A stretch of DNA of 64,000 nt from NCBI RefSeq assembly GCF_900142655.1, contig NZ_FRBQ01000001.1, forward strand, positions 188,115 to 252,114, given 5' to 3'. Made by a program: the position numbers and the translations under genes. Source of the stretch: Phytopseudomonas punonensis (lineage in GTDB: Bacteria; Pseudomonadota; Gammaproteobacteria; Pseudomonadales; Pseudomonadaceae). The notes below the pieces were generated by a model, which searched no databases, was not told the DNA's origin, and saw nothing but the letters and a program-made list of their open reading frames with translations. Positions 1-7,614 of the stretch are shown here, piece by piece (position 1 is the first letter of the stretch; the number at the start of each line of letters is the position of its first letter).

Positions 1-376
1 GGCGCTGACGCGGATCGTAGCCAGCCGGCAGTTCGCTGGGCGGAAACTGTGTGTAGGTGCCGTCGTTCTGGCCGTAGTAGGCATACAGGAAAGCAGACGC
101 CACGCTGCGGTGTTGCAGGTTTTTCGCCAGTGGTGCTGGCGAGCTGTCGTCCTGAACCGACTCGGCCAAGTTATCCAGCAGCTGCATCCGCCCGGAGAGC
201 CAATGCTGGATGTTACCAGTCGACACCTGACCAACATCGTGCAGATAGTTATTCAGATTGTCGCGAATCGCCGTGCGCTGCAGATAATCGTTGTACAGCG
301 CAAAGGATGCGAAGGCCGCAATAACCACCAGGGAAGCAGCCAGCATGATCTTGTGGCTGAACTTGAGGGTGCGCAT
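1..376 (-). CDS. Methyl-accepting chemotaxis protein, N-terminal part (runs off the left edge)
   Basis: Only the first 125 codons are present; the gene continues beyond position 1. The start is the ATG at 374-376, and the product begins MRTLKFSHKIMLAASLVVIA, a signal-anchor membrane segment preceded by basic residues. The stretch after it (starting about residue 30, with the motif YNDYLQR) is the beginning of a periplasmic ligand-binding domain of the double-Cache type seen in Pseudomonas chemoreceptors. The signalling half is outside the window, so the chemoreceptor call rests on the N-terminal sequence and on the sigma-28 promoter at 423-449, a promoter class that drives motility and chemotaxis genes. 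The ligand cannot be inferred. It would act in the inner membrane, signalling to CheA/CheW. Confidence 0.8.
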   Translation of the reverse strand, partial: MRTLKFSHKIMLAASLVVIAAFASFALYNDYLQRTAIRDNLNNYLHDVGQVSTGNIQHWLSGRMQLLDNLAESVQDDSSPAPLAKNLQHRSVASAFLYAYYGQNDGTYTQFPPSELPAGYDPRQR

Positions 377-701
377 GAGAGAACTCTCGCTAGAAAAATG
401 CAGGGGACGGTTTACGGTCAGCTTATCGGCCTAAAGCGGCGCATCTTTAGCGACATACCAACAAAGTTGACCAAATGGACAGACTCATGCGGTACAGATA
501 GCGCGGGGTCTAGAGCCGCATTGCACAGCTTTCTTCGCGGTGCATTGATGATCACGCAATCATTTTCCCGAGGAATCGTTCTCGATGCTTGAGCGACACG
601 CGCCAAAGGTTATCCGCGTCGATAAGCAATTTTCCTGACGGCGCCCACGTGCTAGTGTCCACGGCTTTGTCGCCGCCTTACAAAGGACCCGTCGGATCGC
701 C
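377..701. other. Divergent intergenic region between the chemoreceptor gene and dapC
   Basis: This 325-base gap holds the sigma-28 promoter of the leftward gene (423-449). Apart from that I see no convincing ORF or operator. The dapC promoter must lie in the right half but has no clear consensus boxes. A GGA five bases before the dapC ATG is the only ribosome-binding signal. Confidence 0.6.
423..449 (-). promoter_or_regulatory. Sigma-28 (FliA) promoter of the chemoreceptor gene
   Basis: Read on the minus strand, a -35 element TAAAGATG (positions 449-442) is followed by exactly 11 bases and a perfect -10 element GCCGATAA (positions 430-423). The FliA consensus is TAAAGTTT-N11-GCCGATAA, so both spacing and -10 are ideal. 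Transcription would start near position 416, giving a leader of about 40 bases before the ATG at 376. This places the receptor in the late flagellar/chemotaxis regulon. Confidence 0.85.
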
Positions 702-1898
702 ATGAACCACGCCCTCGCCCAGCTGCAGCCCTACCCCTTCGAGAAACTGCGCGCCCTGCTCGCCGGTGTTACGCCTGCCGCGGATCGTTCGCCCATCGCG
801 CTGTCCATTGGCGAGCCCAAGCACCGCTCGCCGGCTTTTGTTGCAAAGGCCCTGACCGACAATCTCGACCAATTGGCGGTCTACCCGACCACCCTGGGTG
901 TTCCGGCGCTGCGCGAGGCCATCGCACAGTGGTGCGAGCGCCGCTTCAAGGTGCCGGCCGGCTGGCTGGACGCTGCCCGCCATGTGCTACCGGTCAACGG
1001 TACGCGTGAGGCGCTGTTCGCCTTTACCCAGACTGTCGCCCAGCGCGATGTCAACGGGCTGGTGGTCAGCCCCAACCCGTTCTATCAGATCTATGAGGGC
1101 GCAGCCCTGCTGGCCGGCACCCAGCCGCATTACCTGCCATGCCTGGCCGAACACGGCTTCAATCCGGACTTCGATGCCGTAGCAGCCGAGGTGTGGCAGC
1201 GCTGCCAGATTCTGTTCCTTTGCTCGCCGGGCAATCCGACCGGCGCGCTGATTCCCGTCGACACACTGAAGAAGCTGATCGCCCTGGCTGATCGGTATGA
1301 CTTCGTGATTGCCGCGGACGAGTGCTACAGCGAGCTGTACTTCGACGAAGAAAACCCGCCAGCCGGCCTGTTGACCGCGTGCGCCGAGCTTGGCCGTAGC
1401 GATTTCAAGCGCTGCGTGGTGTTCCACAGCCTGTCCAAGCGCTCTAACCTGCCGGGCCTGCGTTCGGGCTTCGTTGCGGGCGATGCCGAGATTCTCAAGG
1501 CCTTCCTGTTGTACCGCACCTATCACGGCTGCGCCATGCCAGTGCAAACCCAGCTGGCCAGTATCGCTGCGTGGCAGGACGAAGACCACGTGCGTGCCAA
1601 CCGCGACCTGTACCGCGAGAAATTCGACGCTGTGCTGGAGATTCTCGGTGACGTGCTCGACGTGCAGCGCCCGGACGGTGGCTTCTACCTGTGGGCCAAG
1701 ACGCCAGGCGATGATGCCGAATTCACTCGTGGGCTGTTCGCGCAAGAGCACGTCACCGTGGTGCCGGGCTCGTACCTGTCCCGCGAAGTGGCTGGTTTCA
1801 ACCCGGGCGCCGGCCGAGTACGTATGGCGTTGGTGGCACCGCTAGCCGAATGTGTGGAAGCTGCAAAACGTATTCGTCGTTTTATCGAAAGCGCTTAA
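702..1898 (+). CDS. dapC: N-succinyldiaminopimelate aminotransferase DapC
   Basis: PLP-dependent class I/II aminotransferase of 398 residues. It converts N-succinyl-2-amino-6-ketopimelate and glutamate to N-succinyl-LL-diaminopimelate in lysine and peptidoglycan precursor synthesis, in the cytoplasm. The motif HSLSKRSNLPGLRSGF carries the predicted Schiff-base lysine (about Lys246) and the phosphate-binding arginine. CSPGNPTG (near residue 172) and AADECYSELYF (near residue 207) are the usual fold-type I cofactor contacts. The opening MNHALAQLQPYPFEKLRALL matches Pseudomonas DapC and argues against a generic aspartate aminotransferase. Its pathway partners dapD and dapE lie about 31 kb and 37 kb downstream rather than adjacent. 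The gene is monocistronic, with a hairpin just after it. Confidence 0.9.
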   Translation: MNHALAQLQPYPFEKLRALLAGVTPAADRSPIALSIGEPKHRSPAFVAKALTDNLDQLAVYPTTLGVPALREAIAQWCERRFKVPAGWLDAARHVLPVNGTREALFAFTQTVAQRDVNGLVVSPNPFYQIYEGAALLAGTQPHYLPCLAEHGFNPDFDAVAAEVWQRCQILFLCSPGNPTGALIPVDTLKKLIALADRYDFVIAADECYSELYFDEENPPAGLLTACAELGRSDFKRCVVFHSLSKRSNLPGLRSGFVAGDAEILKAFLLYRTYHGCAMPVQTQLASIAAWQDEDHVRANRDLYREKFDAVLEILGDVLDVQRPDGGFYLWAKTPGDDAEFTRGLFAQEHVTVVPGSYLSREVAGFNPGAGRVRMALVAPLAECVEAAKRIRRFIESA

Positions 1899-1908
1899 AA
1901 CCCTGTTG

Positions 1909-1932
1909 CTGAGGGCAAGCAACTGCCCTCAG
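1909..1932. terminator. Hairpin between convergent dapC and methyltransferase genes
   Basis: A perfect 9-base-pair stem CTGAGGGCA/TGCCCTCAG with a 6-base loop lies in the 44-base gap between the two converging genes. On the minus strand it is followed within ten bases by a TTTT; on the plus strand there is no good U-tract. It may act as a weak bidirectional terminator. Confidence 0.45.
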
Positions 1933-1942
1933 CGCCATAGCG

Positions 1943-2896
1943 TTAACCTGCCAGTCGGGTAACGGTCAGCACCACCGCTGCGATGCGTTCGACCTTCTCA
2001 TACCCCGGCTTCAGCAGCTCCTCACCGAATACGTCCGGGTCCACTTCCTCGTAGCGCCAGGCCAATGCCCGGTCACCAAGGCTACGCTTGACGTAAGCCA
2101 GAAACGGATCACCTGCCGCCGTCATCGCCACGCCGGTATATAGCAGCAGGCTGCCACCGGGCGCCAAGCGGTTGATGGACGCTTCCACGATCGCTTCAGA
2201 CAACCCTGCACCCAGCTCACCACCACCATCGCGATAGGCACGGGCCTCGGCGTCGAGCATATAAGGCGGGTTGGCGACGATCAGGTCGAAGTCGCCCTCG
2301 ACGTTTTTCAGCAGGTCGCTGTGCACGGCTTCGACGTTATCTACTTTGGCAAGCGCGGCATTGACACGCGTGAACTCCAGCGCCCGTGGGTTGATATCCA
2401 CTGCCAGCACCTCGGCAGCCGGGCGCGCCAACGCAATGCTCACCGCTCCCGGGCCAGCGCCGCAGCAGATATCCACAGCGCGAGAAATCGTCACAGCGGA
2501 CGGCGTATTGAGAAACGCATCGATGGCCCGCACGAAACGGTAGGTATCAGGCCCGAAGAATACGGCGTCGGTTTGCTGCGTCGGGTAACGCGAGTGCACG
2601 AACAGATTGCCGTCCAGATTCGCCCAGCGCACGGCGCTGAATAGCTTCTCGCCATCGTGTTGAAGTATCTCGGCGGCTTGCATCAGCTCGAACAACTCGC
2701 CGCCCACTAAAGCTGGCGTGAACGGGCGGCTCCAACCAAATACACCACGCAGGTCATGAGCCTCGGCATTCTCGCCTCGCGCGTTGACGCGCTCGTGAGT
2801 CAGCGGCGTACCGGTGATAAATCGATAGCCTTGTTTATTCAGCGCTTGGCCGAGGCTCAGGAGTGACTGTTGTGCGCTGTTTTGCTCGCTATGCAT
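1943..2896 (-). CDS. Class I SAM-dependent methyltransferase of the HemK/PrmC type
   Basis: 317 residues. The S-adenosylmethionine-binding motif I is VDICCGAGPG (residues 141-150), followed by the acidic loop VLAVDINP. The catalytic NPPY motif (residues 209-212, context IVANPPYML) is typical of enzymes that methylate planar amide or amino nitrogens, such as glutamine in PrmC or adenine/guanine in RNA and DNA methylases. The N-terminal 130 residues do not look like the PrmC helical domain, so the substrate is open. The gene lies 16 bases downstream of the iron-containing redox enzyme gene on the same strand, so the two are probably cotranscribed. Confidence 0.8.
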   Translation of the reverse strand: MHSEQNSAQQSLLSLGQALNKQGYRFITGTPLTHERVNARGENAEAHDLRGVFGWSRPFTPALVGGELFELMQAAEILQHDGEKLFSAVRWANLDGNLFVHSRYPTQQTDAVFFGPDTYRFVRAIDAFLNTPSAVTISRAVDICCGAGPGAVSIALARPAAEVLAVDINPRALEFTRVNAALAKVDNVEAVHSDLLKNVEGDFDLIVANPPYMLDAEARAYRDGGGELGAGLSEAIVEASINRLAPGGSLLLYTGVAMTAAGDPFLAYVKRSLGDRALAWRYEEVDPDVFGEELLKPGYEKVERIAAVVLTVTRLAG

Positions 2897-2912
2897 CGTT
2901 GCCCCGCTGAGG

Positions 2913-4289
2913 TTATTGGAGATAAGCGTTGAACAGGCGCGTTGCCAAAAGCCCGGCTGGCGTGAAATGGCTTGCCGGCGACATCAGCTCGATCAGTTTG
3001 CTGGCCTGCTGCTGCACCGGCATCTCCCGCAACGTGGCATGCAGCGCCTGGGCTTCATCGTCCAAACCTGCAGCCTGCTCGGCGCCGGCAGGCGCTGGGC
3101 GGCGACGGTTGCGACCACGGGTGCGCGGAGGCGCCCAGCTGCCAGCGATCCAGTCGTGCAATAGCTGTTGTTCATAGCTGCTGAACACCCCGAACATGGC
3201 CGCTCGCTCGCCCTGCACCAGTTGCCAGAAGCGGCTGCTCTGCGGGTCTTCGTTACGGCGAATCCAGCCGCGTTTCTCCAGGGCCTCGAGGAAGGCGCGC
3301 ACCTGACCCGGCTGGCTGAGCCATTCATTCACGGTGCGCCCTTCGATGCGGCAGTAGTCCGAGTGCACTTGGGTGGCGACTTCGCGCTTGCGCTCGAGCA
3401 TCGCGCAAACCTCATCTTCGAGATCGAAGGCGGCGATCACTGCGGTAGAACCCACGCCCAGGTCGTTGAGCTGATAGCCGCGAATCACTCGGCGATAGAA
3501 CTCGTCCCGATCACCGACCACCGGAAGATTCTCCAACACCGCCTGCACGGCTTTCTGCGCATGACCGGTACTGGCGTTGTCGATGGTCACGTGCAACTGA
3601 AAGTAGTACGGGTCGACATCCAGCTCGGTCAGCTCGTAGCTGGTAATCAGCAAGTGCAATGGCAATTGCTCATAACCGAGGTTATAGCCGATCACTTCCG
3701 GCAAATATTCGTCAGCCAAGTGGCCCAGCGCGAGTTGCTGAGCGCCTTGAAGAAAGTGGCCATCCTCGAGCTCGGCCAACTCATCACAACCATTCTGTGA
3801 GAGCAGCTGCTTGTAGAGCACCACGTGGTTCATGGCTGGAACGCCGTCACCTAGCTCTTCAAGATAGGTACGCAGCAACGGCCGCAGGCGCAGCTCCTGC
3901 CAATGCGCCAGTAGGCCATACAGCCAAGCGCCGTCGACCAACTTGGTAGGCGCCACGTGACGCAGAAAGTACAAGGCGTGCGCACGATTGGCGAAGTAAC
4001 GTCTCGGGACGCCTTGGCGCCGCTCCTGCAGATACTTCCCGTACGCCTCGGTGGTGCGCTGCGCGCCATCACGCATCCAATCCAGCAATGCCTCGGGCCG
4101 CAGCGGCACGTCGCAGGGCAGCTCTTGTGCTTGTTGCAACTGCGCGTCGAGAAAGTTGCACGCCTCGTCCAGAGCGCCCTCGCTCAGCTGTGGCTGAAGC
4201 AGGCGCTCGTAGAGATCACGGGCCGGGCCGCGTTGAAGCAGGCTGCAGCTATGGCGGGGCGTGGTGAAGATCGGCGTCAGAGTCGTCAT
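2913..4289 (-). CDS. Iron-containing redox enzyme family protein (haem-oxygenase-like fold)
   Basis: 458 residues from the ATG at 4287-4289, which has AAGGCT upstream; an earlier in-frame codon would add 16 unlikely residues. The central part (about residues 200-290, context TSYELTELDVDPYYFQLHV then DNASTGHAQKAV) carries the Glu/His/Asp/His pattern of haem-oxygenase-like di-iron oxidases (HDO superfamily). These use O2 on varied small molecules rather than haem. Near residues 385-410 there is an Arg-rich segment (RTRGRNRRR), probably a linker. Substrate unknown. The downstream methyltransferase suggests a two-step modification, but that is inference. Confidence 0.7.
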   Translation of the reverse strand: MTTLTPIFTTPRHSCSLLQRGPARDLYERLLQPQLSEGALDEACNFLDAQLQQAQELPCDVPLRPEALLDWMRDGAQRTTEAYGKYLQERRQGVPRRYFANRAHALYFLRHVAPTKLVDGAWLYGLLAHWQELRLRPLLRTYLEELGDGVPAMNHVVLYKQLLSQNGCDELAELEDGHFLQGAQQLALGHLADEYLPEVIGYNLGYEQLPLHLLITSYELTELDVDPYYFQLHVTIDNASTGHAQKAVQAVLENLPVVGDRDEFYRRVIRGYQLNDLGVGSTAVIAAFDLEDEVCAMLERKREVATQVHSDYCRIEGRTVNEWLSQPGQVRAFLEALEKRGWIRRNEDPQSSRFWQLVQGERAAMFGVFSSYEQQLLHDWIAGSWAPPRTRGRNRRRPAPAGAEQAAGLDDEAQALHATLREMPVQQQASKLIELMSPASHFTPAGLLATRLFNAYLQ

Positions 4290-4536
4290 GGTCAAAGCCT
4301 TGCGTGGGCAGTTCAGGAGCGCCTGCGAAAGGATCAACTCGCAGCACGCTCAGGCATTTTTTAGGGTGGCCCTTGTCGCGATAACCCAGCTCGCCAGGTC
4401 TCGGCACATCGTGGCCTTATGGAATAGGGAGAAGGCTGCGGGAAAAAAGATTCAACCTTGGGGATCAGCGGTAACGCTTGCCGAGCCGGCACAGGTAACA
4501 GATGTGACAGCAAGCGCAGTACACCGCCGTTCAGAC

Positions 4537-4571
4537 ATAAAAAAGCCAGGCTGGGCATTGCCCACCTGGCT
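4537..4571 (-). terminator. Intrinsic terminator of the manganese catalase gene
   Basis: On the minus strand a GC-rich stem (AGCCAGG arm at 4544-4550 pairing with CCTGGCT at 4565-4571, extended by GGGC/GCCC with one bulge) is followed by TTTTTTAT at 4544-4537. It lies 47 bases after the catalase stop codon. Confidence 0.85.
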
Positions 4572-4617
4572 GCTCGATTACCTTGCCCCACTGCATGCCT
4601 GCAGCGGAGCAGGACCC

Positions 4618-5499
4618 TCACTCGGGCTTGCGTGCAGCTCCCGAGCCGATATCTGCACCGGTAATCGAATCCAGCGCGGGATCCGACGCGGTGCGCTGCG
4701 CCATTTGCAGCAGCGTTTCCGCCTGCTTGGCGGGCAGCATCACCTGCGCAGTGCCGTCACCGCCGTCGACCGCCGGCTGCGGGTTGTCGACGAACTCCCA
4801 CTGGTCGCCCTCGTTCCACGGCCCCCGGCGATCTTCTTCACCCTGGGACAGGTTGAAGTACACGCCCGTGAATTCAGGCATACCCGGCAGCTTGCCTTGC
4901 GGGAAGTTGGGTTGGATGGCATGCAGCGCCTTCTCGAACGATTTCTGGTGCGCCAGTTCGCGGGTCATCAGAAACGTCAGGGCATCCTTGATACCGGGAT
5001 CGTCGGTCACGTTGATAAGCCGCTCATAGACGATCTTGGCGCGTGCTTCTGCCGCGATGTTCGAGCGGAAATCCGCGGTCGGCTCACCGATGGTGTCGAT
5101 ATACGCCGCCGTCCAGGGCACGCCTGCTGAGTTGGTCAGCGCCGGGCCCCCACCGTAAAGCAGCGAGGTGATGTGCGAGTCGTTGCCGCCCTCGGTCAAT
5201 GAGCGGTACAGCGCGGCTTCTTCCTCCACCGCCTCGGCCAAATCGCCTTTGGCCCCCTTGTTGAGCATGCCGACTATGGAACCGATGATCTCCAGATGGC
5301 TGAGTTCTTCGGTGGCGATGTCCAGCAGCAGATCTTTGCGGCCTGCGTCGTCTTCAGCCAAACCCTGAGTGAAATAGCGCATGGCTGCCGCCAACTCGCC
5401 CTGCGGCCCGCCGAATTGTTCGAGCAGCAGATTCGCCAAGCCTGGATTAGGCCCGGCGACTCTCACCGTATATTGCAGTCGCTTGTTATGTACGAACAT
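4618..5499 (-). CDS. Manganese (non-haem) catalase family protein
   Basis: 293 residues, ferritin-like four-helix fold. It disproportionates H2O2 to water and O2 using a dimanganese centre in the cytoplasm. The five family ligands are all present: Glu35 (GGPQGELAAAM), Glu65 and His68 (TEELSHLE), Glu151 (AAEARAKIVYE), and His184 in TRELAHQKS. The ATG at 5497-5499 has a strong GAGGAG nine bases upstream. It is monocistronic with its own terminator. Proteins of this family are usually stationary-phase or general-stress controlled; the DUF4142 and OBAP genes to its right belong to families often seen in the same contexts, which fits but does not prove shared control. Confidence 0.9.
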   Translation of the reverse strand: MFVHNKRLQYTVRVAGPNPGLANLLLEQFGGPQGELAAAMRYFTQGLAEDDAGRKDLLLDIATEELSHLEIIGSIVGMLNKGAKGDLAEAVEEEAALYRSLTEGGNDSHITSLLYGGGPALTNSAGVPWTAAYIDTIGEPTADFRSNIAAEARAKIVYERLINVTDDPGIKDALTFLMTRELAHQKSFEKALHAIQPNFPQGKLPGMPEFTGVYFNLSQGEEDRRGPWNEGDQWEFVDNPQPAVDGGDGTAQVMLPAKQAETLLQMAQRTASDPALDSITGADIGSGAARKPE

Positions 5500-6237
5500 G
5501 AAGTGCTCTCCTCACCGGTAATAGTTCCCTTCCCGTATCGCTCCCTGCCCTTGAGGGCTTGTATTAACCGAATACGAAAGCACGACGCTAGTTCAAGAAA
5601 AAAACCAACTTTCAAACAACCGAAACGGCAAACTTCCAGCTCAACTCATAGTTAGCCGTTTCGCTTACAGGCCACTGGCGAAATGTAATGAACCTACTGG
5701 CAAACCAACTTCACGCAAGGCTTGGCGACCGATAACATTTTGAATATCGATCATAGCCACGGAAAATAAAAACCTGCCAAGCTGGCTGTGCGAATATGCA
5801 TAGGCCGTACAAAGGCGCCGGCCACACAGGAATAGCGGCTACACAGCTATCCAGACTGGAAGCGAACAACGACAGTAAGCGAAGCGATTAGGTGGCCAAG
5901 AGACAATTTCTTATTCTCATACAACTCTTATACAAACCACTATCACAACACCATCACTTTATACCGCTTATCGCGACCTTATCTTTTAGTTCGAACATTT
6001 CCCCGCAAAGCCTTCTCGAACTTTCACCTGTCAAGCAAGGCGGGCTTTACCGAAGAAGAATTGGCAAAACAAACCCAGACAAAGGGCAGACCCTGTATTC
6101 CTCGGTAATTAACGAAGCGCTTTAACAAACGCAGCGTCATTAACCTTTCCAACTACGACAGCTGCTAATGGCCAGACCAGTACGCAATTTTGCGAATGGT
6201 TCTATCCCCAGCAGACTTGTCTTAACAAGGAGTCATC
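5500..6237. other. AT-richer intergenic region between catalase and DUF4142 genes
   Basis: This 738-base gap has clearly lower GC than the flanks (especially 5560-6130). A 77-codon open frame at 5892-6125 lacks a ribosome-binding site and has no recognisable domain, so I do not call it. The region must carry both divergent promoters. I found no terminator, tRNA, repeat or clear operator in it. Confidence 0.5.
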
Positions 6238-6747
6238 ATGAAACGCACAGGTGTATTGATCAGCGCAACCGTCGCCCTGCTACTCGGCCTTACTGGTCTC
6301 GCCCACGCCGCAGACAAGGTCAGCGCCAACGACTTTGCCGAGGAGGCTTCGGCCAAAGGGATCGCGGAAATCGAAACAAGCAAGCTGGCGCTCGAAAAAG
6401 GCAGCCACGCCGAGGTGAAGAAATTCGCGCAGACCATGATCGACGACCATACCCGCGCCAATGATGAGCTCAAGGCCCTCGCCAAGAAGAACAACCTCGA
6501 ACTTTCCGATGGCGCCGACCTGATGAACAAGGCCAAAGCCATGATCCTGCAGGTACGCGATGGCGAAAACTTCGACAAGGCTTACGCCAACAACCAGGTC
6601 GTCGCCCATGAGCAGGCCATCGAGCTGTATCAGAAAGCCGCAGCCTCCGATGACGCCGAGGTGAGTGCCTGGGCGAAGAAGACCCTGCCGAAGCTGGAAC
6701 ATCACCTGGAAATGGCCAAAGAACTGCAAAACCAAACTCGCCAGTAA
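6238..6747 (+). CDS. DUF4142 periplasmic ferritin-like protein
   Basis: 169 residues. A Sec signal peptide (residues 1-24, cleaved after AHA) precedes a helical domain of the DUF4142 family, which is predicted to be ferritin-like. Characteristic segments are KKFAQTMIDDHTRANDELK and VVAHEQAIELYQKAA, with conserved His and Glu residues that could bind metal. The function of the family is unknown; members are frequent in general stress regulons. The start has an ideal AAGGAG seven bases upstream. It is followed 52 bases later by the OBAP lipoprotein gene on the same strand and may be cotranscribed with it. Confidence 0.85.
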   Translation: MKRTGVLISATVALLLGLTGLAHAADKVSANDFAEEASAKGIAEIETSKLALEKGSHAEVKKFAQTMIDDHTRANDELKALAKKNNLELSDGADLMNKAKAMILQVRDGENFDKAYANNQVVAHEQAIELYQKAAASDDAEVSAWAKKTLPKLEHHLEMAKELQNQTRQ

Positions 6748-6799
6748 TCAAATTGCTGGGCTCGGCACCCGTAGAGCCCAGCCATGACGGGGGATCATC

Positions 6800-7561
6800 A
6801 TGCTTACGCGAATCGGCCTGATACTCCTGCCTATGCTGGCGACTCTGCCGTTGAGCGGCTGCATTGGCACCGAGAGCCACTCCAATGTCGGCATTGAAGG
6901 TGCGCCCACCAAAGCCGATACACGTCTGCTGGAAGCCGGGGCTGCCACCTTGCAATCGCAGCCGCCGGTCGCGGCCCTGAACGCCTACCTCGACGGCTTC
7001 CACTTCTATAACGGCAGGCCCGAGGCGCAAATGGAAGCGCATCACTATTGCTCGATTCTCAGTGAAGAGCTGATTCAGTGCGTGATCTACGACGGCAACG
7101 TCAAGGAAGCGAAGCTGATGGGCGTCGAGTACATCATCAGCGAGCAGCTGTTCAACACACTGCCCGAGGACGAAAAGGCGCTGTGGCACAGCCACGTGCA
7201 TGAAGTGAAATCCGGCCAGTTGATCGCCCCGGGGATTCCCGAGGCGGCCGAGCATGCGCTGATGCGCAAGTTGGTACGCACCTACGGCAAGACCTGGCAC
7301 ACCTGGCACACCTGGCATACCGATCAGAAGAACAGCCTGCCGCTTGGGGTGCCGCAGCTGATGATGGGGTTCACCGCCGACGGCCAGCTGGATCCTCGCA
7401 TGGTCGATGAGCGCGACCAGCGCTTTGGTATCGACAGCATGAAGAAACGCCAGAATCGCGCCGACATCGAGCCGCCACAGGTCGCGCCTGACGCCGATGC
7501 GTGGCAGAAAGGCAAGGTGTTCCAGATCGAGGACCCAACAGGGGCGCACGTGCATCATTGA
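6800..7561 (+). CDS. OBAP-family (DUF1264) lipoprotein
   Basis: 253 residues. The N terminus is a lipoprotein signal with lipobox LSGC (Cys about residue 21), so the mature protein is predicted to be membrane-anchored. The remainder matches the oil-body-associated-protein family (DUF1264): a GFHFYNGRPEAQMEAHHYC segment, then IYDGNVKEAKLMGVEYIIS, and a region rich in His, Glu and Trp including WHSHVHEVKSGQL. The biochemical role is unknown in bacteria. Near codons 167-176 there is a short in-frame tandem repeat giving TWHTWHTWHTD. GGGGA eight bases before the ATG supports the start. Confidence 0.8.
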   Translation: MLTRIGLILLPMLATLPLSGCIGTESHSNVGIEGAPTKADTRLLEAGAATLQSQPPVAALNAYLDGFHFYNGRPEAQMEAHHYCSILSEELIQCVIYDGNVKEAKLMGVEYIISEQLFNTLPEDEKALWHSHVHEVKSGQLIAPGIPEAAEHALMRKLVRTYGKTWHTWHTWHTDQKNSLPLGVPQLMMGFTADGQLDPRMVDERDQRFGIDSMKKRQNRADIEPPQVAPDADAWQKGKVFQIEDPTGAHVHH

Positions 7562-7614
7562 TGCCTGCTCTGCTCTCCCCTGCAGAGACGGAGGGCAGCT
7601 CAGCCAGGCTCCCC

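Noticed and set aside
1..376. Left- and right-edge chemoreceptor fragments as the two halves of one split gene
   Set aside because: They are 63 kb apart, on the same strand, and each simply runs off the window; the N-terminal half at the left and C-terminal half at the right would be in the wrong order for one interrupted minus-strand gene without circularity.
110..592. 160-codon plus-strand open frame
   Set aside because: Overlaps the chemoreceptor start and its sigma-28 promoter on the other strand; no family similarity.
5892..6125. 77-codon open frame between the catalase and DUF4142 genes
   Set aside because: No ribosome-binding site, no recognisable domain, and composition like non-coding AT-rich DNA.
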